Source: an uncultured Candidatus Saccharibacteria bacterium (GTDB lineage: Bacteria > Patescibacteriota > Saccharimonadia > Saccharimonadales > Saccharimonadaceae). Taken from it: a stretch of DNA of 14,732 nucleotides. The stretch lies in contig CALHVV010000008.1 in assembly GCA_938036915.1 (NCBI GenBank), positions 1 to 14,732 of the forward strand, given 5' to 3'. Shown piece by piece: positions 1 to 7,298 of this stretch. The position numbers and the translations under genes were made by a program. Within the stretch, counting starts at the first letter, position 1; each line of letters starts with the position of its first letter. The notes under the pieces were generated by a model, which had not been told where the DNA came from, did no database searches, and saw only the letters and a program-made list of their open reading frames with translations.

Positions 1-1475
1 GCTTTGAGATCGATCAGCTTGCCCGGTGTGTTGACGTTAATACCAAAGCCAGGCTGCGCTGCCTTCACCTGTGGCAGCCACTCATCGGCATTGAGGCCAG
101 AGTTGGTCAGCAGAATGCGGAATGGTTGCTCGAGCGCGTGGATAAGCAAATCCTCACCAGCGGTCACCGACGCATCGGCATCACCAGCGTGGGTGTAGCT
201 CGTTGCAAGATTGACCAGTGTCACCCCGCCACCAGGCACAATACCCTCAGCTAGGGCAGCCTTGACGGCAGCCACCGCATCATCAACGCGGTATTTCTTC
301 TCTTCGATCTCGGTCTCGGTTGCCCCACCTACCTTAATCACCGCCACTTGGCCAGTCAGGGCAGCTTGGCGCTTGACGAGATTGTTCTTGGTGTAGTCGC
401 TCGTGCTGTTGGCAATTTCAACGGCAATCTGGTCAATCCGGGCATCGACTGCCGTCTTCGCACCAGCCCCTTCGACGATTGTCGTCAAATCCTTGGTAGC
501 AATCACCTTGCGAGCTGAGCCCACCACATCAGGCCCAACCGTATCAAAGCTCATACCAGTATCCTCGGTAATGACCGTGGCACCCACCAGAGCAGCAATA
601 TCGTAGAGAACATCCTTATCGCTCGGCGCTTTAATAGCCAAGGTATTAAAGGCACCCTTGAGGCGGTTGAGCACGAGCAGGCCAAGCGCTTCGCCATCCA
701 CATCGTCAGCAATCAAGACGAGATCTTTCTTCCCACTCTGAGCAATCATCTCAAGCAGTGGAACAAACTCCTGCGCCGACGAAATCTTCTTGTCGGTAAT
801 AACAATAGCTGGCTTGTCGTACACCGCTTCCATTCGCTTCGTGTCTGTCGCCATGTACGGGCTAACGAAGCCACGCTGAACGGTAAAGCCCTCAACCACT
901 TCGCTCTCTAGCTCAAGGCCGCGGCCTTCCTCAACCGTCACCACACCATTGGGCCCGATCTTCTCCATTACATCAGCAATCAGCCGGCCAATTGCGTCAT
1001 CACCCGCCGAGATAGTTGCTACCTCTGCGACGCGTGTTTCATCATTGCGAATGTCTTCTGCCTGCTCACTCAAAGCCGCTGTTACCTCTGCCGCAGCGCG
1101 CTCCAGACCCTTGCGCAGCAGCATTGGGTTGTGACCAGCAGCAATCAGCTTATTTGCCTCACTGAGGATATGGTAAGTCAAAACCGTCACGGTAGTTGTA
1201 CCATCACCAGCCACGTCGTTCATTTTGTTGGCGGCTTGCTTGATAAGCTCTGCCCCCACCTTAAAGCCTAGTGTCTCGTCGTCAACATCCTCAATGTCGA
1301 TACCCTTGGCTACTGTCACACCATCGTGCGTGACACTCGGGCCACCGTAGCTTTTGCCAATGACGACATTGCGGCCCTTTGGCCCCATTGTTGTCTTCAC
1401 CGCGTTGTAGAGAATTTCTGCCCCGCCCAAAATCCGGCGGCGCGCATCTTCATCATAAAATACTTTTTTTGCCAT
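1..1475 (-). CDS. groEL: Chaperonin GroEL (60 kDa chaperonin), C-terminus cut by window edge
   Basis: ATP-driven cytoplasmic chaperonin subunit that forms the folding cage closed by GroES. The reading frame is open from the ATG at 1475 to the left window edge, giving 491 codons; family members are about 540-550 residues, so roughly 50 residues of the equatorial C-terminal part lie outside. Seen: N-terminal MAKKVFYDEDARRRIL, nucleotide-binding GPKGRNVV (about 31-38), the phosphate-binding DGTTT (about 91-95), and late in the frame RVDDA followed by EGIVPGGG, where the second Asp of DDA matches the catalytic Asp398 of the E. coli protein. A ribosome site (aggaga) overlaps the stop of groES, 12 bases upstream, so the two are co-translated from the CIRCE-controlled promoter. 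Identification is secure. Confidence 0.98.
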   Translation of the reverse strand, partial: MAKKVFYDEDARRRILGGAEILYNAVKTTMGPKGRNVVIGKSYGGPSVTHDGVTVAKGIDIEDVDDETLGFKVGAELIKQAANKMNDVAGDGTTTVTVLTYHILSEANKLIAAGHNPMLLRKGLERAAAEVTAALSEQAEDIRNDETRVAEVATISAGDDAIGRLIADVMEKIGPNGVVTVEEGRGLELESEVVEGFTVQRGFVSPYMATDTKRMEAVYDKPAIVITDKKISSAQEFVPLLEMIAQSGKKDLVLIADDVDGEALGLLVLNRLKGAFNTLAIKAPSDKDVLYDIAALVGATVITEDTGMSFDTVGPDVVGSARKVIATKDLTTIVEGAGAKTAVDARIDQIAVEIANSTSDYTKNNLVKRQAALTGQVAVIKVGGATETEIEEKKYRVDDAVAAVKAALAEGIVPGGGVTLVNLATSYTHAGDADASVTAGEDLLIHALEQPFRILLTNSGLNADEWLPQVKAAQPGFGINVNTPGKLIDLK

Positions 1476-1487
1476 AGATTAGTTCTC

Positions 1488-1754
1488 CTATTCTACTGTC
1501 GCGAGGATATCCTCGTCCTTGATAATCAGATACTCTTCTTTGTCGAGCTTAATGGTGGTAGCTGCGTAGTTCTTGTAGACCACCCGCGCGTCGACTGCGA
1601 TATCTTCTACTGCCGATCCAACAGCAATCACCTTAGCAGCTTCCGACTTCTCCTGAGCCGACTCGGGCAAAAAGATCCCGCTGGCAGTCTTCTCTGGCTT
1701 TTTCTCCTTAACCGCCACGACGAAATGCGCCATTGGCTTGATTGGTGAACTCAT
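1488..1754 (-). CDS. groES: Co-chaperonin GroES (10 kDa chaperonin)
   Basis: Lid of the GroEL folding chamber; acts as a heptameric ring in the cytoplasm. The 88-residue product is near the usual 94-100. Seen: the mobile-loop region KTASGIFLPESAQEKSE, which binds GroEL, then the conserved KVIAVG strand, and the typical C-terminal end EEYLIIKDEDILATVE. The start at 1754 is preceded by aaagggg at good spacing; an internal Met at residue 8 has no such site. The gene is first in a groES-groEL operon, 12 bases before groEL. The leader of about 65 bases begins within the CIRCE element. Stop is TAG. Confidence 0.97.
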   Translation of the reverse strand: MSSPIKPMAHFVVAVKEKKPEKTASGIFLPESAQEKSEAAKVIAVGSAVEDIAVDARVVYKNYAATTIKLDKEEYLIIKDEDILATVE

Positions 1755-1790
1755 TGGTTACCCCTTTCTTATACTTATCTACTTATCACC

Positions 1791-1813
1791 GCGCCTAGTA
1801 TCAATCAAGGCGC
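1791..1813 (-). other. Possible hairpin at the 5' end of the groESL mRNA
   Basis: gcgcct (1791-1796) pairs with aggcgc (1808-1813) across an 11-base loop. It would begin about six bases after the predicted start of the groESL transcript. A 5'-terminal stem may protect the message; a chance occurrence is possible as the stem is only six pairs. Confidence 0.35.
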
Positions 1814-1815
1814 TT

Positions 1816-1842
1816 CTAGCACTCTAGTATAGCGAGTGCTAA
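1816..1842. promoter_or_regulatory. CIRCE operator (HrcA binding site)
   Basis: Inverted repeat ctagcactc-N9-gagtgctaa, matching the CIRCE consensus TTAGCACTC-N9-GAGTGCTAA at 17 of 18 arm positions, with the exact nine-base spacer. It lies about 60 bases upstream of groES and encloses the -10 box of the groESL promoter, so bound HrcA would block RNA polymerase. The hrcA gene itself is not in the window. Confidence 0.96.
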
Positions 1843-1854
1843 TGGGAAAATCAA
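1826..1854 (-). promoter_or_regulatory. Sigma-70-type promoter of groES-groEL
   Basis: On the minus strand TTGATT (1854-1849), a 17-base spacer and TATACT (1831-1826). The -10 box is inside the CIRCE spacer. Predicted transcription start is near 1819, giving a leader of about 65 bases. Confidence 0.8.
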
Positions 1855-1954
1855 GAGAGGTAGGTCAGCAGACTACACAAACAACCAATATATTTTTTAG
1901 AGTAAAATAAATACAGCACATTATCCATAAGTCATATCAATCACCGGAGGCACC

Positions 1955-2422
1955 ATGCACAGACACATCAACGTACATGGAATTATCATCAACGACAGAG
2001 GCGAGCTCTTTTGCCAGCGCTTGACAGCGCGCACTGGCGATGGCCGAGATTTTTGGTGCACACCAGGCGGTGGGCTGGAGCTGGGTGAGAGCGTACTGGA
2101 TGGCTTGCGGCGAGAGATGATCGAAGAAACAGGCGTTGAGCCAGCAATTGGCCGGCTGCTCTTCGTCCAGCAGTTTGCTATCGCAGCGCCAGCAGCTGGC
2201 AAGCCGCGCGAACAGCTTGAGTTCTTGTTCCACATCACTAACTGGCAAGACTACCAGTCAATTGACCTTGCCACCACAACGCATGGCTTGGCAGAGGTCG
2301 CCGAGTGCGGCTTTATTAGCCCGCAGCAGTGCCCAATTTTACCTCACTTCCTTGCCGAGGTTGATCTGGCGCAGCTCATCGCCCACGATCAGCCAGTGCA
2401 GTGCCTAAGCTCCTTGGTATAG
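1955..2422 (+). CDS. Nudix hydrolase (ADP-ribose/nucleotide-pyrophosphatase type)
   Basis: Metal-dependent hydrolase of nucleoside diphosphates linked to another moiety; the exact substrate cannot be read from sequence. The Nudix box G-x5-E-x7-REUxEExGU is complete at residues 39-61: G39, E45, then REMIEETGV (53-61), with the metal-binding glutamates E54, E57 and E58. N-terminal strand MHRHINVHGIIINDRGELFCQR and WCTPGGGLE before the box are typical of the family. At 155 residues it is a single-domain enzyme. The start has a strong ribosome site (ggagg, five bases before ATG). It is divergent from groESL; no convincing -35/-10 pair was found upstream. Stop is TAG. Family sure, function general (nucleotide-pool cleaning or cofactor turnover). 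Confidence 0.93.
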   Translation: MHRHINVHGIIINDRGELFCQRLTARTGDGRDFWCTPGGGLELGESVLDGLRREMIEETGVEPAIGRLLFVQQFAIAAPAAGKPREQLEFLFHITNWQDYQSIDLATTTHGLAEVAECGFISPQQCPILPHFLAEVDLAQLIAHDQPVQCLSSLV

Positions 2423-2424
2423 AA

Positions 2425-2453
2425 TTGACAAACAGTTCTATTCGGCGTATCAT
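2425..2453 (+). promoter_or_regulatory. Promoter of the MFS exporter gene
   Basis: TTGACA (2425-2430), 17-base spacer, TATCAT (2448-2453). It starts two bases after the Nudix stop, so the exporter is separately transcribed. Predicted transcript start is near 2460, which leaves a leader of about 135 bases. Confidence 0.72.
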
Positions 2454-2487
2454 AGCATATTTGGTTGATAGTTCTCTACCTAACGCA

Positions 2488-2530
2488 TCTCGAAGCCATG
2501 TAGGAGTCGAGAGGAGAAGTATGTACTCGA
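2488..2530 (+). promoter_or_regulatory. Mutually exclusive hairpins in the MFS gene leader
   Basis: tctcga (2488-2493) can pair with tcgaga (2507-2512). The same tcgag (2507-2511) can instead pair with ctcga (2526-2530), which would enclose the ribosome site and ATG of the possible upstream reading frame at 2521. The stems are only 5-6 pairs, so this is a suggestion of a switch in the leader, not proof. Confidence 0.35.
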
Positions 2531-2646
2531 ACGAGAGCAAGAACCTTATTTTACATTTCGGAATATTAACTATAGTAACTAACCAAGGAATTCTATGCTC
2601 CATCATCTACCCCAACGTCACAAACTCATCGTCATGCTTGCCGTGA
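2521..2646 (+). CDS. Possible leader peptide (upstream reading frame) overlapping the MFS gene start
   Basis: A 41-codon frame begins at ATG 2521 directly behind a good ribosome site (gagaggagaag, 2511-2519) and ends at TGA 2644-2646. It overlaps the start of the exporter gene by 52 bases in a different frame. The predicted peptide starts MYSNESKNLILHFGIL and resembles no known protein. Ribosomes on it would pass over the ribosome site and start codon of the exporter, a layout known from translational control of drug-resistance genes. Against it: TGA is used as stop by none of the fifteen complete genes here, and the frame could be chance. Its strong ribosome site is the main support. Confidence 0.35.
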   Translation: MYSNESKNLILHFGILTIVTNQGILCSIIYPNVTNSSSCLP

Positions 2647-4262
2647 TGAGCGCCCTCTTCCTTGTGGCGCTCGACCAAACCATCGTGGCAACGGCACTAG
2701 GCGCAATCGTCAAGGAATTCAACAGCTTCTCCTCTCTTGGCTTTATCGTTACCGCCTATATGCTCACCACTACTGTGACAGTACCGCTAGCCGGTAAGCT
2801 CAGTGATATGTATGGCCGCAAGCCGCTTTTGCTTAGTGGTGTGGCAATCTTTACTATTGGCTCCTTACTCAGCGGTATCGCGCCAACCGTAGAATGGCTC
2901 ATTGCGTGGCGTGCGCTGCAAGGAATTGGTGGCGGTATTATCACCGCCAACGCCTTTACTATTGTCGGCGATCTCTTTACGCCCAAAGAGCGGGGCCGCT
3001 GGCAAGGGCTCATCGGTGCGACCTTTGGCATGAGCTCGGTAGCGGGGCCATTGCTTGGTGGCTGGCTAACCGATGGTGCGACCATCTTTGGCGTCACAAC
3101 CGACTGGCGCTGGACGTTCTTTATCAATGTGCCAATTGGCATCATCGCCACTGCTCTCATCATCCGCTATTGCCCACAAATCAAGCACGACAGCAAGCAC
3201 AAGCCAGACTACCTCGGTGCTCTTTTTATCACCATTGCCCTGGCGGCGCTTGTCTTGGCAGTAGACAATACGGAGATGGTCTTTAAGAGCGTCATCGACC
3301 GTGGCACGAGCCTTACTCTCATCAAAAGTGTGCTGCTCACTATTGCCGCCCTTGCAAGTGGTATCTTCCTCTGGCTTGAGCGCAAAGCCGCTCAGCCCAT
3401 CCTTCCTCTCCGCTTCTTCCGTAACCCCACCTACCGCCTCATTATGCTCATTAGCCTGCTCTTTGGTGCCGCTTTTCTCGGAGCAATCCTCTACCTCACG
3501 CAGTTTAACCAGCAAGTCTTTGGCGCGACTGCCTCGCAAGCTGGCCTGATGCTCTTGCCAATGGTGGGCGGAATGATGATTAGCTCTATTGGCGTGGGAC
3601 AACTCATCAGCCGGACAGGTGTATACAAGCGCTATATCGTCATTGGCTGCGCCATCACCGCAGCAAGTATTCTCTCGCTTATCACGCTTCAGCCCACTTC
3701 TCCTTACTGGCACGAGGCAATCATCATGGCTATAGCTGGCTTTGGCATGGGGATGTGTATGCCCATCCTCACCCTCGCCGTGCAAAATGAATTCCGCCAG
3801 CAGGATCTCGGCGCTGCTACCTCAAGCGTACAGCTCTTCCGTGGGCTTGGCTCGACGGTGGGGACGGCTATCTTTGCAGGCGTGCTCACTAGTGGCATTT
3901 TACACAGCCTTGGCGATGTCAATCAGATTCCCTACATCCAGACGCTGCGCCGCGCGCCACAAGCCGCTCAGCAGCTCGATGGCGAGCTCAGCGCCGATAC
4001 CCTGCTGCGCATCAACAGTCAGCGCGACGCTATTAGTCAAGGTGCAGCTAAAGGCATAGCCCAGCTGCCTGCTCCAGCTCGCGCACGTGCCCAGCAGCAG
4101 CTAAGCCAACAGCAAGACGACTACACGACTCGCATTCTCAACGCCTTTAGCGACTCCTTGCACCAGATTTTCATCATCAGCGCTGCGCTTATGGCCACAG
4201 GCTTCCTTGTTGCCCTCTTCTTGCCTCAGCGCACCCTCACTACCAAGCATGCGGATGATTAG
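2595..4262 (+). CDS. MFS drug exporter, DHA2 (EmrB/QacA) family, 14 membrane helices
   Basis: Inner-membrane proton/drug antiporter, probably of lipophilic or cationic toxic compounds; the substrate is not readable. At 555 residues it has the size of 14-helix DHA2 members. Seen in order: motif D1 LDQTIVATAL (26-35) in helix 1, motif A GKLSDMYGRK (67-76) in the first cytoplasmic loop, motif B RALQGIGGG (106-114) in helix 4, antiporter motif C GPLLGGWL (151-158) in helix 5. A hydrophilic stretch at about 440-520, rich in Gln, Ala and Arg, forms a long extracytoplasmic loop before the last helix (about 524-543); this loop is common in the family. The start has aagga (2586-2590) at proper spacing. 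The gene has its own promoter and long leader. No periplasmic adaptor gene is nearby. Stop is TAG. Confidence 0.93.
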   Translation: MLHHLPQRHKLIVMLAVMSALFLVALDQTIVATALGAIVKEFNSFSSLGFIVTAYMLTTTVTVPLAGKLSDMYGRKPLLLSGVAIFTIGSLLSGIAPTVEWLIAWRALQGIGGGIITANAFTIVGDLFTPKERGRWQGLIGATFGMSSVAGPLLGGWLTDGATIFGVTTDWRWTFFINVPIGIIATALIIRYCPQIKHDSKHKPDYLGALFITIALAALVLAVDNTEMVFKSVIDRGTSLTLIKSVLLTIAALASGIFLWLERKAAQPILPLRFFRNPTYRLIMLISLLFGAAFLGAILYLTQFNQQVFGATASQAGLMLLPMVGGMMISSIGVGQLISRTGVYKRYIVIGCAITAASILSLITLQPTSPYWHEAIIMAIAGFGMGMCMPILTLAVQNEFRQQDLGAATSSVQLFRGLGSTVGTAIFAGVLTSGILHSLGDVNQIPYIQTLRRAPQAAQQLDGELSADTLLRINSQRDAISQGAAKGIAQLPAPARARAQQQLSQQQDDYTTRILNAFSDSLHQIFIISAALMATGFLVALFLPQRTLTTKHADD

Positions 4263-4327
4263 ATAGTAGAGAATGATTATCCCGCAGACAGTGCTCGACG
4301 CTCTCGATGTTATGTAGTTGGGGCTGT

Positions 4328-4840
4328 CTACTGAGCAAAATACTTCTCTTCAGCTTCAGTAAGATCAGTCATCGCTGGCGATTCAATTGTCGCGGACACA
4401 AATCTTGTGCCGACTCCTAAACCGACACTCGCGCGTGACGGCAAATACCAAGACAAAGTTTCGACTTTGCTGCTAGAGCCGGGGGTTGCAGTCCCGTACA
4501 GTGATGTAAGTCCAGCAACGTACTCTGAGCGGGCCGACTGTATCAATGCCCTAATTTCCGGGCCCGGGTCCGGGGGGGCAAGGCTGGTCAAGCGGAAAGA
4601 GACTCTGGATATATACTTATTGTTGTTAACGACTAAGCTTATGTGACCGTCTTCTTCTCCGTTGCTGACGGGAGTAACGAAAAATCTTCCATCGTCTGGA
4701 GCGGGTGTCCAGCCGAACTGGTCTCGCAGCGAGAAAGCCTCCTCGACGGTCATGGGCCATCGATGCTCAGCAATCGCTCGAATAATACCAATTGCCTGGT
4801 CAGCCGGGTAAGCACGAAAATCTGGTATATGACCACTCAT
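4328..4840 (-). CDS. DUF6301-like protein, possibly acquired from an actinobacterium
   Basis: A 170-residue soluble protein without signal peptide or membrane segment. The N-terminal third (ADQAIGIIRAIAEHRWPMT then EEAFSLRDQFGW and DDGRFFVTPV) recalls the DUF6301 family, which I know mainly from Actinomyces and related Actinobacteria, often in several copies. The function of that family is unknown; small proteins of this kind are sometimes immunity or contact-related factors, but nothing here proves it. The assignment is from memory and moderate. A very GC-rich patch (about 4559-4582) is unlike the surroundings. Start at 4840 has gaaaggaag about five bases upstream; its own extended -10 promoter lies just behind. 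It is convergent with the MFS gene, 65 bases apart. Stop is TAG. Confidence 0.6.
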   Translation of the reverse strand: MSGHIPDFRAYPADQAIGIIRAIAEHRWPMTVEEAFSLRDQFGWTPAPDDGRFFVTPVSNGEEDGHISLVVNNNKYISRVSFRLTSLAPPDPGPEIRALIQSARSEYVAGLTSLYGTATPGSSSKVETLSWYLPSRASVGLGVGTRFVSATIESPAMTDLTEAEEKYFAQ

Positions 4841-4877
4841 GGAGCTTCCTTTCCTCTAGCTTGCAATTCTTTTTTAT

Positions 4878-4886
4878 ATTATAGCA
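4878..4886 (-). promoter_or_regulatory. Extended -10 promoter of the DUF6301-like gene
   Basis: Minus strand TGC-TATAAT (4886-4878), a perfect -10 with the TGn extension, 37 bases before the start codon. No good -35 at 16-18 bases; TTGGCT at 15 bases is possible. Confidence 0.65.
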
Positions 4887-4926
4887 AGTATACAAACCAG
4901 CCAACGATTGGGCATAAGGAGCTATA

Positions 4927-5235
4927 TTACTCTACTTGCCGACGCGGCACAATCCGCTTCGTCACCGCGTCGACAAAAAGCCGATAGGCCAGGCGGTTTT
5001 CCTTGGCATACGTGATGAGAATACCAAGGACGCGCTGGCAGTGTGGGCAGCACAGCTCATCACCAGTTGGAGTCATATCGATAAAACGATCGACATACAT
5101 TCGCCGCAGCGAGCCTGGGCCATCCTTTTGGTAAAACGTCACGTGCTTGGTGCACCCTTCACAGCACACATCAAGCACCCGAGACGACCCACCACGCCGT
5201 GCGTGGTAGGCATCTTGGATGAATTGATACGTCAT
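4927..5235 (-). CDS. Small zinc-ribbon-like protein in the ABC exporter operon
   Basis: A 102-residue cytoplasmic protein of unknown function. Two cysteine knuckles are visible: CCEGC (C24, C25, C28) and CCPHC (C62, C63, C66), about 35 residues apart, the layout of a zinc ribbon. The protein is otherwise basic at its end (KRIVPRRQVE) with no membrane segment. Start 5235 is preceded by aggaga; the gene begins 26 bases after the permease stop on the same strand and is probably the last gene of the ABC operon. It could bind nucleic acid or be a regulator or accessory of the exporter; no direct evidence. Stop is TAA. Confidence 0.75.
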   Translation of the reverse strand: MTYQFIQDAYHARRGGSSRVLDVCCEGCTKHVTFYQKDGPGSLRRMYVDRFIDMTPTGDELCCPHCQRVLGILITYAKENRLAYRLFVDAVTKRIVPRRQVE

Positions 5236-5261
5236 GTTGTCTCCTCTTGTTAGCTACTTCG

Positions 5262-6380
5262 CTACTCCCACCGGAACAGCTTGATCGCTGCGATGTACAC
5301 CACCAGTATCCATAGGCCAATGGCGCCGGCGTATGGCAGTACCTCTGCCAGGCTGGCGTGCTCGGCCATGATCAGGCGCAGGCCATCAGTCACAGGCGTC
5401 ATGGGGATAAACTGGCTGAGCGTGCGCAGCCACTCCGGGAACATATAGGACGGGAAGAAGGTGCCAGAAAGGAACATCATCGGGAAGGCTACCAGGTTAC
5501 CCAGCGGCGCCGACTGGTTCTCGTTCTTGGCCCAGCCGCCAATCAGCAGGCCAAAGCCCACCATCAGCAGCGCCGCTAGAGTGATAAACGGTACGGCTAG
5601 CAGCCAGTCGCCACGCATAGTAAAGTGGAAGACACTCATCCCCACCACCAGCATCATAGCGGCACTCAGCAGCGAGACAATCGTGTAGTGGATGCCCATT
5701 GCCAAAATCAGCTGCCCTGCTGTAAAGGGCGACGCCCGAAGACGCCGGTAGGAGCCCTTTTGCTTCTCCGTCGGCATTTGGTTAGCCAGGCCAAAGATCC
5801 CCATGCTTAGCAAGCTAAAGGCCAGCAGGCCGGTAAAGGTATAGTCGAAGGTCTTGAGCTGCTCATCACCCACAGCCTGGCCCACAACCTTTAGCGGCGG
5901 CTCGGGCTGGCCCATACCCTTATTAATACCATCAATAATCTGCCCCATAATAGCCGTCAGCGTATTGCCAGACTGCTCCGAGCCCTTCGCGTAGAGCACG
6001 CGCAAAGTGCCGCTTGGACGCCCCTGAGCCGGCGTCACGGTGCCAAAGTCGGCTGGCAGCTCGATGATGCCACTGAGCTCCGAGTGCTTTAGCTTCTCAC
6101 GCGCTTCCTGCATATCCTTGACGTCCTTCACCTTCAGCACCGTGTCGTTATTCGTCTTGGCCTGCGCCACGAACTGCTTAGCAAATTCGCTCTGCGAGTG
6201 GTTAATAATCGCCACATCAAAGCTGGTGGTTTGGTTATTAAAAATCGCACCAAACACCAGCAAAAAGATGAGCGGAAACAAAAAGGTAAAAAACAGCGAC
6301 GTGCCATCGCGCATAAAGCGCTTTTGTAGGGCACGCACCTGCCCATATACTCCAATCCAATATGTCTTGATTCGCATCAT
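5262..6380 (-). CDS. ABC-2 type exporter permease
   Basis: Membrane subunit of an ABC-2 exporter (drug, antibiotic or lipid type). Layout over 372 residues: one helix near 28-48, a large extracytoplasmic domain (about 50-175), then five helices near 180-200, 225-247, 260-282, 294-313 and 349-369. This is the arrangement of the ABC2_membrane_3 / YhgE-like group. The cytoplasmic loop EKQKGSYRRLRASPFT (205-220) is the coupling signature of the family. The start codon follows the ATPase stop directly (TAG then ATG ATG), with ggga in the end of the ATPase gene as ribosome site, so translation is coupled. Substrate unknown. Stop is TAG. Confidence 0.92.
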   Translation of the reverse strand: MMRIKTYWIGVYGQVRALQKRFMRDGTSLFFTFLFPLIFLLVFGAIFNNQTTSFDVAIINHSQSEFAKQFVAQAKTNNDTVLKVKDVKDMQEAREKLKHSELSGIIELPADFGTVTPAQGRPSGTLRVLYAKGSEQSGNTLTAIMGQIIDGINKGMGQPEPPLKVVGQAVGDEQLKTFDYTFTGLLAFSLLSMGIFGLANQMPTEKQKGSYRRLRASPFTAGQLILAMGIHYTIVSLLSAAMMLVVGMSVFHFTMRGDWLLAVPFITLAALLMVGFGLLIGGWAKNENQSAPLGNLVAFPMMFLSGTFFPSYMFPEWLRTLSQFIPMTPVTDGLRLIMAEHASLAEVLPYAGAIGLWILVVYIAAIKLFRWE

Positions 6381-7145
6381 CTACTCCCGAATGGCCTTGC
6401 CGGTTAAATCAATAAATACATCTTCGAGGTTGGCGGGCTCGACCGTTTGCTGCTTGGTAAAGCCGCGGGCCAGCAGCTGCTCGATGAGGTGCTGCGGCGT
6501 ATCGATGGTGATGATTTTGCCCGCATCCATAATCGCCAGGCGGTCGCACAGCAGCTCGGCCTCATCCATATAGTGGGTGGTGAGCACAATGGTAATGCCT
6601 TCATCGCGAATCGTCTTGATCAGCTCCCACAGGTTGCGCCGCGCTTGCGGATCTAGGCCCGTCGTCGGCTCATCCAAAAAGAGTACCTTGGGCTGATTCA
6701 CCAGCGTGGCAGCAATCGCAAAGCGTTGCTTTTGCCCACCACTGAGCTGCTCCACGTAGCTACCGGCCTTGGCACTGAGCTGCACCTTCTCTAGCAAAGC
6801 ATCAGCATCAACCCGCCGGCCGTAGAGGCTGGCAAACATACGTAGCTGCTCACGCAGGGTCAGCTTATCGTAAAAGGTGGTCGACTGCAGCTGGATGCCA
6901 ATAATTTGCTTAATTTGCTTGGGCTGCTTGGCGACATCAATGCCGTCAATGGTGGCCCGGCCAGCGTCAATCGGCCGCAGCGCCTCCAGCATCTCCAGCG
7001 TCGTGGTCTTACCAGCACCGTTGGGCCCTAGCAAGCCAAAAATCTCGCCCGCCTTAACCGTGAAGGATATCCCATCCACCACTGGCGTGCCAGCATAGGT
7101 TTTGGTCAAGCCATCCACCGTTATGATTGGTTTGGTTTGAGTCAT
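6381..7145 (-). CDS. ABC-2 exporter ATP-binding protein
   Basis: Cytoplasmic ATPase that powers the permease encoded next. Over 254 residues: Walker A GPNGAGKTT (40-48), Q-loop near Q85-Q87, signature LSGGQ (134-138), Walker B VLFLDEP with catalytic E159, D-loop GLD (163-165), H-loop H191 in TTHYMDEAE. The C-terminal part ending NLEDVFIDLTGKAIRE is typical of the DrrA/CcmA-like drug and lipid exporter ATPases (the LEDVF motif). Start at 7145 has aaaggagt at good spacing. First gene of a three-gene operon with a leader of about 100 bases behind an extended -10 promoter. Stop is TAG. Confidence 0.96.
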   Translation of the reverse strand: MTQTKPIITVDGLTKTYAGTPVVDGISFTVKAGEIFGLLGPNGAGKTTTLEMLEALRPIDAGRATIDGIDVAKQPKQIKQIIGIQLQSTTFYDKLTLREQLRMFASLYGRRVDADALLEKVQLSAKAGSYVEQLSGGQKQRFAIAATLVNQPKVLFLDEPTTGLDPQARRNLWELIKTIRDEGITIVLTTHYMDEAELLCDRLAIMDAGKIITIDTPQHLIEQLLARGFTKQQTVEPANLEDVFIDLTGKAIRE

Positions 7146-7219
7146 ACAACTCCTTTCTTATGCTACGAGCCCCACACCCAAACGGGCCTCTGCTTGAATC
7201 ACTCCCAGGGCATCATATT

Positions 7220-7259
7220 GTTATAAGCCAACCAACCATCCGTTAGGCTGGATTATAAC
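7220..7259. promoter_or_regulatory. Large inverted repeat, probable operator of the ABC operon
   Basis: gttataagccaacc (7220-7233) and ggctggattataac (7246-7259) are inverted copies matching at 12 of 14 positions, separated by 12 bases. The repeat covers the -10 box and the first ~25 transcribed bases of the ABC operon, the place expected for a repressor site. Because the right arm lies upstream of the predicted start, it acts as DNA rather than as an RNA hairpin. The half-site gattataac recurs at 7329-7337, at the predicted transcription start of the divergent gene, which may share the regulator. Confidence 0.6.
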
Positions 7260-7260
7260 A
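7252..7260 (-). promoter_or_regulatory. Extended -10 promoter of the ABC exporter operon
   Basis: Minus strand TGT-TATAAT (7260-7252), perfect -10 with TGn extension; the -35 region is poor. Predicted transcript start is near 7245, about 100 bases before the ATPase gene. The box forms part of the right arm of the inverted repeat 7220-7259. Confidence 0.6.
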
Positions 7261-7298
7261 TAGAGAAGAGGAAAGCGAAAGATGAACAATATATAACC

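Noticed and set aside
4..1134. Plus-strand frames over the groEL region
   Set aside because: Shadows of groEL on the other strand; the minus-strand frame gives a clear GroEL over the whole stretch.
1326..1748. 140-codon plus-strand frame covering the groES region
   Set aside because: Antisense to groES and the start of groEL; no ribosome site and no recognisable product.
3066..3785. Long antisense frame (239 codons) inside the MFS gene
   Set aside because: It lies fully opposite a gene with all family motifs; its product is a low-sense mix of charged residues without ribosome site or promoter.
4263..4327. Inverted agacag/ctgtct (4286-4291, 4324-4329) as a terminator between the convergent MFS and DUF6301-like genes
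   Set aside because: Loop of 32 bases, only six pairs, no T-run on either strand; chance is more likely.
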